From Candidatus Latescibacterota bacterium (GTDB taxonomy: Bacteria > Latescibacterota > MVCY01): DNA of 7,606 bases. How positions within the stretch are numbered: the stretch's first letter is position 1; every line of letters begins with the position of its first letter. Positions 1 through 6,081 of this stretch are shown piece by piece. Below the pieces are notes generated by a model that did not search any database, was not told the DNA's origin, and saw only the letters and a list, made by a program, of their open reading frames with translations. The stretch covers positions 1 through 7,606 of the forward strand of contig DAOWIT010000093.1 of NCBI GenBank assembly GCA_030640765.1, in the 5' to 3' direction. A program made the translations under genes and the position numbers.

Positions 1-105
1 CATCAGGAGTTACTTGAACAGTGGAGGGATTTGTCTGTCTCCGCCAAAGGACAAATGATGCGAGGTTCTGGTCGAAGAGAACAGAGATTGCTACTGGGAG
101 CATAA
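1..105 (+). CDS. Possible C-terminal tail of an upstream gene (partial, 5' end outside window)
   Basis: Frame 1 is open from the first base and encodes 34 residues before TAA at 103-105. The peptide is hydrophilic and Arg/Gln-rich, begins HQELLEQWRDL and ends RREQRLLLGA. The start lies outside the window. The other two + frames close early, at TGA around positions 13-15 and 56-58. No family is recognised, and an open run of 34 codons is not rare by chance, so this is a weak call. It is made mainly because the amphipathic, charged composition looks more like protein than the noise that follows. Confidence 0.25.
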   Translation, partial: HQELLEQWRDLSVSAKGQMMRGSGRREQRLLLGA

Positions 106-177
106 AATGGTTTGCACCTACGTGCAGAATGCTTAGATTCCGTCACGAAATGACTATCACGATTTCCGGCAGTCCTA

Positions 178-259
178 AAATCCCCCTTATTTCCCCTTTA
201 CAAAAGGGGGAGGATTTGGATTTCCCCCCTTTAGCAAAGGGGGGGACCAGGGGGGATTT
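178..259. repeat. C-run/G-run palindrome cluster, MITE-like dispersed repeat
   Basis: An outer inverted repeat pairs AAATCCCCC at 178-186 with GGGGGATTT at 251-259. Inside it are two smaller hairpins: CCCCTTT (193-199) against AAAAGGGGG (202-210), and CCCCCCTTT (224-232) against AAAGGGGGGG (237-245). The nested arrangement and the A/T-flanked C and G runs match a class of short palindromic intergenic repeats common in many bacterial genomes. No transposase is present, so an origin as a non-autonomous element is inference. A long frame (21-269) passes through it and is not a gene. Confidence 0.65.
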
Positions 260-297
260 GAAAAAGTGAGTTAGTTCTGCAGAAATCATAGAGGGCG

Positions 298-326
298 TTG
301 AAATTATTTTTTCGAAAAGCTATAGT
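298..326 (+). promoter_or_regulatory. Candidate sigma-70 promoter upstream of the propeller gene
   Basis: TTGAAA at 298-303 and TATAGT at 321-326 are separated by exactly 17 bp in an A/T-rich stretch. If used, transcription would start near 333. The leader would then be about 260 nt and would carry the first three-palindrome element before the ribosome binding site at 584. No better -35/-10 pair was found between 558 and 596. The call rests on sequence match only. Confidence 0.35.
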
Positions 327-358
327 TATTTCCTAACACTTCCTTATCAAAGTTTGAA

Positions 359-558
359 GGTACCGAAACAGGAGAATACAGGTAACCGATTGATCGGTTT
401 TTGCTCAGATGCCTGGCTCGTCTAAAAAAAAACACAGTATAGGGCACCAAAATCCTTTTTCCATTAAACCGTTAAAACGGTTACCCGATGTATTAATGCG
501 CCTTTTAGTCCCACGAATAAATTCGTGGGCTACAAAGGGGTGAAACTCTGAACCTTGG
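359..558. repeat. Three-palindrome dispersed element, copy 1
   Basis: This stretch aligns end to end with 5772-5976. It holds three short-loop palindromes in order. P1 is AACCGAT-TG-ATCGGTT (384-399). P2 is AACCGTT-AA-AACGGTT (467-482). P3 is CCCACGAAT-AA-ATTCGTGGG (510-529), with a flanking TAG/CTA. Between P1 and P2 are a shared A-run followed by CACA and a shared AAATCC block. P2 and P3 starts are 43 bp apart in both copies. It lies just before the ribosome binding site of the propeller gene. Its function is unknown. It could be a non-autonomous mobile element, a REP-like repeat or a structured RNA leader. Confidence 0.75.
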
Positions 559-583
559 TTAACATCTTTATTCCATTGAGCTT

Positions 584-589
584 AAGGAG
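584..589 (+). promoter_or_regulatory. Ribosome binding site that sets a CTG start for the propeller gene
   Basis: AAGGAG at 584-589 is followed by 6 nt and then CTG at 596, the ideal distance for initiation. The nearest conventional in-frame start, TTG at 626, lies 36 nt downstream of the site and would remove the basic n-region of the signal peptide. The ATG at 616 is out of frame and opens only a ten-codon frame. Confidence 0.6.
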
Positions 590-595
590 ATTATC

Positions 596-2839
596 CTGAA
601 AAGCTTATCGATAAAATGGGTTCTCTTGCTATTTTCTCTATACCTTAGCAGTACGTCATCTGCGGCAACTGGGGATTGGAACCTTTACACCTCAGTGGTA
701 AAAATCAACGACATCCTGGCAGGAGAAAGATATATCTGGGCAGCTACCGAAGGCGGGGTAATCAGATTTTGCCCAGCGGAGAGTACGTTCACCATTTACA
801 CCAAACTCGACGGACTGGCAGGGAATAAGGTCTTGTGTATTGTAGAAGATAACCAAGGCGACCTCTGGTTTGGCACCGATGAAGATGGCTTGAGCAAATT
901 CACTCCAGGGAAAGGGTTCACGCCTCCTCAACACTTCATTGGTTACCGGATTAATTCCCTATACTTCGAGAACGATAGCACCCTTTATGTGGCCACAGAT
1001 GTGGGAGTAAGTCTGTTCAGCACATACAAAGATGAAATAACGGAAACCTACCGTCATCTGGACAAACTCCCCCGAGACAGTGAAGTTTTTTGCGTAAAAG
1101 TGCTTGGCGGAGATCTATGGGCAGGTGCAGCCACTGGCATTGCCTATGCTCCTTTTTTCCAACCCAGTGGGATGCGCTCCAACCTCCTGGATCCCACCAG
1201 TTGGTCTTCGACCGCCTTCAGGAAAAAGGTTTACAGCATCATCCAGGCGGATTCAGTGATCTACGTCGGGACTGAGAAGGGGGGATATAACTATGAAAAC
1301 AACCGATGGAACCGATGGGTTGATCCTATATCATCTTTGTCGTCTTACGATCTGTTGATACATAAAGAGAAGCTAATGGCAGCAACCGGAAACTGTGGGG
1401 TGTTTCAGTCATCCCTGCCTTCTCTCTCTTTGTGGGTGAAAAATATGTCTTTCCCAAATAGCACTAACTGTCTGGCTGTCTTGCCCGATTCTACCTTATG
1501 GGCCGGAGTAGGAGGTGGCTTAGTGAAAGTCAAATCTGGAAAGAAGGAGTCTTTTCCGCTAAACTGTCCTACTGCCAATACCTTTATGGACTTGACATTT
1601 GACCATCAGGGCCGACTCTGGGCAGCCTCCAGCTATCGAGATCAGACAGATCGTAAAGGCGCTTATTGCTTTGATGGACATCAATGGAAAAACTACACCG
1701 ATAAGGGAAGTGTTGTCTGCGTCACTGTTGACTCTCGCTCTCGGGTCTGGCTGGGCACCTGGGGGGCAGGCATACATCTGCGCTCAGGACAGGAAGAGTG
1801 GAAGGCAATCGACCAGACCAATAGCATACTTAAAGGTATCCCCGGTTACCCTAAGTTTGTGGTGGTCAATGACATCTGCGAAGATAAAGATAGGAATATC
1901 TGGATGTCCGATTTCCTCCAGGGAGTGGCAGTTTTTGAGGATTTCTCCTCATTCGACGATTTTCCCTCAATCAAGACGATGTTCTACACTCCCTTGGAGG
2001 ATGGACTCCCCTGCGGAGAAAATGGCCAGTTCCAGGGCAGTGTTATCGCCCTCGATGGGACAGGACTGAAATGGATAGGGACCTTGAATGCCGGTTTCTG
2101 CCTGTTCGATGACGGAGAAACCCCCTTCCAGCGAGGAGACGATACAGTAATACCCTTCTCCACCTCCTCTTACCCCGATACGATGACCAGCAATCACATA
2201 ACAGATATCACCTTCGACAAAGAAGGTGTTTTGTGGGTAGGAACAGATTCGGGAGTGAATGCCATCCGAGGCCAATATGATCCCAGCAGTAAAGACTACA
2301 CCTGCGAAAGCTGGGATACTTATCTGCGGGGCATCACCGTTAATCGAATACTTATCGACTCACAAAATAATAAGTGGTTTGCCACCGAAAATGGCCTCCG
2401 TCGCTTCTCTGCTGATGGTACTTCTTGGACCCATTATACCAAAGAGTCATGCGGTCTGGTTGACAACAGTGTTAAATCTCTCGCCTTCGATGAGCTGGCC
2501 GACGAGCTCTGGATAGGAACTTTAATGGGACTAAACCGATTTAAAGTCCCCAAGCCATCTCTTCAACAGGTGCCGCTGGCTTATCCTAATCCGTTTATCA
2601 CCGGTGTAGAAGGAGATAAAGTTACATTTTCTGATCTCTCTCCCAACTCTACTGTTCGAATATACACTCTACTGGGGGAGTCGGTGAGAACCCTCACCGC
2701 TGATGAATTCGGAGAGGCCACCTGGGACGGCACCAACAGCTTGGATAATTTAGTGGCTTCTGGGATTTATCTCTACTCTTTCTACAACCAAAACGGAAAA
2801 CAGCTCCTGGGAAAATTGGCTATCTTAAGAAAAGAATAA
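596..2839 (+). CDS. Secreted double beta-propeller protein with C-terminal FlgD-Ig/T9SS-type sorting domain
   Basis: The chosen CTG start gives 747 residues. The N-terminus is a Sec signal peptide: Lys at 2 and 7, core WVLLLFSLYL at about 8-17, and cleavage near SSA-A around 23. Residues 40-650 contain 14 repeats of the regulator-propeller type (core LWxGTxxGLxxF). Their key aromatic positions are about 48, 91, 131, 175, 223, 261, 302, 342, 385, 436, 493, 547, 594 and 639. Fourteen is the number expected for two seven-bladed propellers, the layout known from the periplasmic sensors of hybrid two-component systems. Here there is no transmembrane segment, Y_Y_Y domain or kinase. Instead, the end (YPNPF at 663, then TVRIYTLLGE, WDGTN and SGIYLYSF) is a FlgD-Ig/T9SS-like C-terminal domain, which suggests export to the cell surface or medium. 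Ligand and role are unknown. No terminator is obvious before ppdK. Domain calls are firm; topology and secretion route are inferred. Confidence 0.9.
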   Translation: MKSLSIKWVLLLFSLYLSSTSSAATGDWNLYTSVVKINDILAGERYIWAATEGGVIRFCPAESTFTIYTKLDGLAGNKVLCIVEDNQGDLWFGTDEDGLSKFTPGKGFTPPQHFIGYRINSLYFENDSTLYVATDVGVSLFSTYKDEITETYRHLDKLPRDSEVFCVKVLGGDLWAGAATGIAYAPFFQPSGMRSNLLDPTSWSSTAFRKKVYSIIQADSVIYVGTEKGGYNYENNRWNRWVDPISSLSSYDLLIHKEKLMAATGNCGVFQSSLPSLSLWVKNMSFPNSTNCLAVLPDSTLWAGVGGGLVKVKSGKKESFPLNCPTANTFMDLTFDHQGRLWAASSYRDQTDRKGAYCFDGHQWKNYTDKGSVVCVTVDSRSRVWLGTWGAGIHLRSGQEEWKAIDQTNSILKGIPGYPKFVVVNDICEDKDRNIWMSDFLQGVAVFEDFSSFDDFPSIKTMFYTPLEDGLPCGENGQFQGSVIALDGTGLKWIGTLNAGFCLFDDGETPFQRGDDTVIPFSTSSYPDTMTSNHITDITFDKEGVLWVGTDSGVNAIRGQYDPSSKDYTCESWDTYLRGITVNRILIDSQNNKWFATENGLRRFSADGTSWTHYTKESCGLVDNSVKSLAFDELADELWIGTLMGLNRFKVPKPSLQQVPLAYPNPFITGVEGDKVTFSDLSPNSTVRIYTLLGESVRTLTADEFGEATWDGTNSLDNLVASGIYLYSFYNQNGKQLLGKLAILRKE

Positions 2840-2896
2840 GTTAGAATAAGCGCAAATATACCTGAACTGCGTGTTCACCGAACCGAAAGAAAAAGA

Positions 2897-2925
2897 TTGC
2901 CCCCGAAGATATTTTTGTATATATT
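2897..2925 (+). promoter_or_regulatory. Candidate sigma-70 promoter of ppdK
   Basis: TTGCCC (2897-2902) and TATATT (2920-2925) are 17 bp apart. They lie in the 131-bp gap between the propeller gene and ppdK, and the start of transcription would be near 2932, about 39 nt before the ATG. The -10 hexamer is the same TATATT seen before the membrane-protein gene. This suggests ppdK can be transcribed independently of gene 1. Confidence 0.45.
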
Positions 2926-2970
2926 GAGAGACATTTTAAAATCATTTACACAACTAAGGAGGAGAATTTA

Positions 2971-5682
2971 ATGGGTAAAAAGTACGTCTATTTCTTTGGT
3001 GGAGGCAAAGCCGAAGGTAATGCCGGAATGAGATCGCTGTTGGGAGGAAAAGGAGCAAACCTGGCGGAGATGACTAATATCGGGCTGCCAGTCCCCCCAG
3101 GTTACACTGTCTCTACCGAGGCCTGCAAGTTTTATTATGAGCACGGGGAGAACTATCCCCAGGGACTGGAAGAACAAATAGAGAAGAATCTCGCCAAGTT
3201 AGAGGAGGTTATGGGGAAAAAACTGGGAGATACTGAGAATCCTCTCTTGGTCTCTGTCCGCTCTGGTGCACCTGTATCTATGCCCGGGATGATGGACACC
3301 GTACTGAACTTAGGACTCAACGACCAGAGCCTCCAGGGTCTTATTAAGCAAACCGGCAATGAGCGTTTCGCCTACGATTCCTACCGCCGGTTTATCATGA
3401 TGTTCTCCGATGTGGTTCTCTCTGGAGCGAAAGACTCTCCTGATTATCGTCCTGAATTAGGGAGACATGCCTTCGAGAATATATTTGCTGAGGTAAAAAA
3501 GAAGTTAGGGGTCAAGGAAGACACTGATGTAGATGCAGATGGCCTTAGGGAGGTAGTGGAAAGGTCAAAAGAACACTTTGAAAAAGAATACGGTAAGCCT
3601 TTCCCTGGTGATCCCAGAGAACAGCTCAGATTATCCACGAATGCTGTATTTGAGTCCTGGAATAACAAGCGCGCCCGTGATTTTCGCCGCATAAAAAACA
3701 TCCCCGACGAGCTGGGCACGGCAGTGAATATACAGACAATGGTGTTCGGCAATATGGGCGAAAATTCAGGCACTGGGGTGGCCTTCACCCGCGACCCATC
3801 CACCGGTCAGAAGAAGGTCTACGGTAACTACTTAGCTGACGCTCAAGGTGAAGATGTGGTGGCAGGAATCCGCCAGGCTGTGCCAATCGAGCAGATGCAG
3901 CAGACGGTACCGGAGATCTACAAACAGCTCCTCAATGTATGCCAATTGCTGGAAAAACATTACCAGGATCTCCAGGATATCGAGTTCACCATCGAAAAAG
4001 GGAAACTGTATGTGTTGCAATGCCGGTCAGGAAAACCGACAGCAACCGGTCAGGCAGTGGTGAAGATCGCCGTAGATATGGCCCAGGAAGGTCTGCTTGC
4101 CGAAAACACAGAGGCAGGGAGAAAGAAGGCCTTGCTGATGGTCGAGCCCCAGCATATAGACCATATGCTTCACCGGCAGATCGATCCCAGGGTTGAGGCA
4201 GAACCTGTTGCCAAGGGGATAAATGCCTCTTCCGGGGCCGCCACCGGGGCAGTGGTCTTCTCAGCCGATGATGCCGAAAGACGAGGCAAGGCAGGCGAAA
4301 AGGTGATCCTGGTCAGGCCCGAGACTACCCCTGACGATGTCCATGGCTTCTACGGCGCTCAGGGGATCCTCACCCAGGTTGGTGGAGCTACCAGCCACGC
4401 TGCCTTAGTGGCCAGGGGTATGGGCAAACCCTGCGTGGCCGGCTGTGACCAGATCTCCATTGACCTGGAGACCAGACAGTTTACCATAGGCGATATTGCA
4501 GTCAAAGAAGGAGACATAATCAGCATTGACGGAAGCACCGGCAGAGTCTTTTTGGGAGAAGTCCCCACCATTGAGGCCCAGATGACTCCAGAACTGCAGA
4601 CTCTTCTCACTTGGGCTGATCAGGTAAAACACCTTGGCGTATGGGCAAATGCCGATTACCCCGATGATGCTGTCCGAGCCAGGGAGTTCGGAGCCCAGGG
4701 GGTGGGACTGTGCCGCACTGAACATATGTTTATGGAGACCGACCGTCTGCCCACCGTGCAGAAGATGATCTTAGCTAAAACAGAACAGCAGCGTCGTTCT
4801 GCCTTAGATAAACTTCTGCCTCTGCAGCGAGAGGATTTCAAGGGTATATTCAGGGCGATGGACGGGCTGCCGGTGATCATCCGACTGATTGACCCACCCC
4901 TACACGAATTCCTGCCCGACCATGACGAGTTACTGGTCGAGGTGACCGAGTTGCGGCTAAAAGCACCGGGAACAGCCGAACTGGCAGAGAAGGAGCGGAT
5001 GCTTCAGGCGGTGGAATCTATGCGGGAGCAGAATCCTATGCTGGGACTCCGGGGTTGCCGCCTGGGTCTGGTTATGCCAGAGATCATCCAGATGCAAGTC
5101 CGCGCCATCCTTGAGGCCGCCTGTGAGGTCGAAACAGAGGGCATCGATGTGCATCCTGAGATTATGATTCCTCTTGTCGGACATGTCAATGAACTTAAAG
5201 CAGTTCGCCAACAATTAGAGGGAACCGCTAAAAAGGTGACGGCAGAGAGGGGAATGAATATAGACTACAAATTTGGCACGATGATCGAAATCCCCCGGGC
5301 TGCCCTTACCGCCGGGGAGATAGCGAAGGTAGCAGATTTCTTCTCCTTCGGCACCAACGACCTCACCCAGACCACATTCGGAATCTCCAGAGACGATGCT
5401 GAGGCCAAGTTCCTGATACGGTATGTGGAGAACGGGATCTTGTCTGCCAATCCCTTCCAGACATTAGACCAGAAGGGGGTGGGAGCGCTGGTTAAGATGG
5501 CAGTAGAGACCGGACGACAGAGCAATTCTGATTTGGAGGTAGGGATCTGTGGCGAGCACGGCGGTGATCCTGCCTCTATCGAATTCTGCCACCGGGTAGG
5601 GCTCGATTATGTCAGTTGTTCCCCTTATCGAGTTCCTATTGCCCGGCTGGCAGCAGCCCATGCGACACTGAAAAACCAGTGA
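2971..5682 (+). CDS. ppdK: Pyruvate, phosphate dikinase (PPDK)
   Basis: A full-length enzyme of 903 residues that reversibly converts ATP, phosphate and pyruvate to AMP, diphosphate and phosphoenolpyruvate in the cytoplasm, serving gluconeogenesis or PPi-linked glycolysis. The N-terminal ATP-grasp domain begins FGGGKAEG and GGKGANLAEM. It includes SVRSGAPVSMPGMMDTVLNL (95-114, with Arg97) and ends near YVLQCRSGK (347-355). The swivelling phosphohistidine domain has GGATSHAALVARGMGKP, with the phosphorylated His at 476. The C-terminal TIM barrel carries GLCRTEHMF (579-587), IRLIDPPLHEFLP (637-649), FGTMIEIPRAAL (768-779), FSFGTNDLTQTTFG (791-804) and GICGEHGGDP with the acid/base Cys at 860. 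Length and order are as in bacterial PPDKs, and no catalytic motif is broken. AAGGAGGAG at 2956-2964, 6 nt before the ATG, fixes the start. LQCRSGK replaces the usual LQTRNGK, a mild variation. The paralogous PEP synthase is excluded by length and by the PPDK-specific motifs. Confidence 0.98.
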   Translation: MGKKYVYFFGGGKAEGNAGMRSLLGGKGANLAEMTNIGLPVPPGYTVSTEACKFYYEHGENYPQGLEEQIEKNLAKLEEVMGKKLGDTENPLLVSVRSGAPVSMPGMMDTVLNLGLNDQSLQGLIKQTGNERFAYDSYRRFIMMFSDVVLSGAKDSPDYRPELGRHAFENIFAEVKKKLGVKEDTDVDADGLREVVERSKEHFEKEYGKPFPGDPREQLRLSTNAVFESWNNKRARDFRRIKNIPDELGTAVNIQTMVFGNMGENSGTGVAFTRDPSTGQKKVYGNYLADAQGEDVVAGIRQAVPIEQMQQTVPEIYKQLLNVCQLLEKHYQDLQDIEFTIEKGKLYVLQCRSGKPTATGQAVVKIAVDMAQEGLLAENTEAGRKKALLMVEPQHIDHMLHRQIDPRVEAEPVAKGINASSGAATGAVVFSADDAERRGKAGEKVILVRPETTPDDVHGFYGAQGILTQVGGATSHAALVARGMGKPCVAGCDQISIDLETRQFTIGDIAVKEGDIISIDGSTGRVFLGEVPTIEAQMTPELQTLLTWADQVKHLGVWANADYPDDAVRAREFGAQGVGLCRTEHMFMETDRLPTVQKMILAKTEQQRRSALDKLLPLQREDFKGIFRAMDGLPVIIRLIDPPLHEFLPDHDELLVEVTELRLKAPGTAELAEKERMLQAVESMREQNPMLGLRGCRLGLVMPEIIQMQVRAILEAACEVETEGIDVHPEIMIPLVGHVNELKAVRQQLEGTAKKVTAERGMNIDYKFGTMIEIPRAALTAGEIAKVADFFSFGTNDLTQTTFGISRDDAEAKFLIRYVENGILSANPFQTLDQKGVGALVKMAVETGRQSNSDLEVGICGEHGGDPASIEFCHRVGLDYVSCSPYRVPIARLAAAHATLKNQ

Positions 5683-5771
5683 CCTCCGTTCAACCTATAT
5701 TCGGAGAAATCAATTTATGACGTTGATGTAATCGTGCTGAAATTCTTAAGAAACGCACAATTAAAATCGTG

Positions 5772-5976
5772 GGCACCAAAACAAGAGCACACATGCAACC
5801 GATTCATCGGTTTTTGTTCAGGCACCTGATTGATCCGAAAAAAAACACACTTAAAGGATAGACATCAAAAATCCTCCATCATTAAACCGTTAAAACGGTT
5901 AGTCTTTAATTAACGCGTTTTTAGCAGCCCACAAATAAATTTGTGGGCTGCTAAAAAGTGAAATTTCGAGCCTGGG
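5772..5976. repeat. Three-palindrome dispersed element, copy 2
   Basis: This is the second copy of the element at 359-558. P1 is AACCGAT-TC-ATCGGTT (5797-5812) and P2 is AACCGTT-AA-AACGGTT (5885-5900). P3 is enlarged to a perfect 19-bp stem (5918-5936 with 5939-5957) around an AA loop. The A-run plus CACA and the AAATCC block between P1 and P2 are kept. The P3 core differs from copy 1 by G to A on one arm and C to T on the other, so pairing is preserved. The long P3 stem is not followed by a T-run on the + strand, so it is not a classic terminator, though it could still help end ppdK transcripts. The 89 bases between ppdK and this element hold nothing recognisable. Confidence 0.75.
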
Positions 5977-5993
5977 GATTATCCAAAAAAATG

Positions 5994-6022
5994 TTGACAT
6001 CGAAAGTGAGGTGGTGTATATT
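5994..6022 (+). promoter_or_regulatory. Strong sigma-70-type promoter of the membrane-protein gene
   Basis: A perfect -35 TTGACA (5994-5999) lies 17 bp from TATATT (6017-6022), one base off the consensus -10. Transcription should start near 6029 and give a leader of about 53 nt. It lies immediately downstream of the second three-palindrome element, which is therefore outside this transcript. It is the best promoter match in the window. Confidence 0.75.
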
Positions 6023-6060
6023 AGAGAGAAATGTAACCCTTTAACATGTATTTATATTTC

Positions 6061-6079
6061 TAAACCGAAAGGAGGTTTA
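6061..6079 (+). promoter_or_regulatory. Ribosome binding site held partly in a small inverted repeat
   Basis: TAAACC (6061-6066) and GGTTTA (6074-6079) form a perfect 6-bp inverted repeat around a 7-nt loop. The Shine-Dalgarno AAAGGAGG (6068-6075) lies half in the loop and half in the 3' arm, 6 nt before the GTG at 6082. The site is strong and decides the GTG start. The hairpin is weak (four A-U and two G-C pairs), so any control of translation is speculative. Confidence 0.6.
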
Positions 6080-6081
6080 AA

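Noticed and set aside
21..269. 82-codon + frame starting at GTG 21
   Set aside because: It runs through the C/G palindrome cluster, has no ribosome binding site, and its second half is just the translation of the repeat.
359..558. CRISPR-like array or known riboswitch in the palindrome-rich leader
   Set aside because: The palindromes differ from one another and are not regularly spaced repeats with spacers, and no conserved riboswitch core was recognised.
3444..3803. Long - strand frame inside ppdK (119 codons), and similar frames
   Set aside because: They lie wholly inside a well-supported gene, lack ribosome binding sites and show no domain.
5918..5957. The 19-bp stem as the rho-independent terminator of ppdK
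   Set aside because: It lies 236 bp after the stop codon, has a 2-nt loop and lacks a T-run downstream on the + strand; it is better explained as part of the dispersed element.
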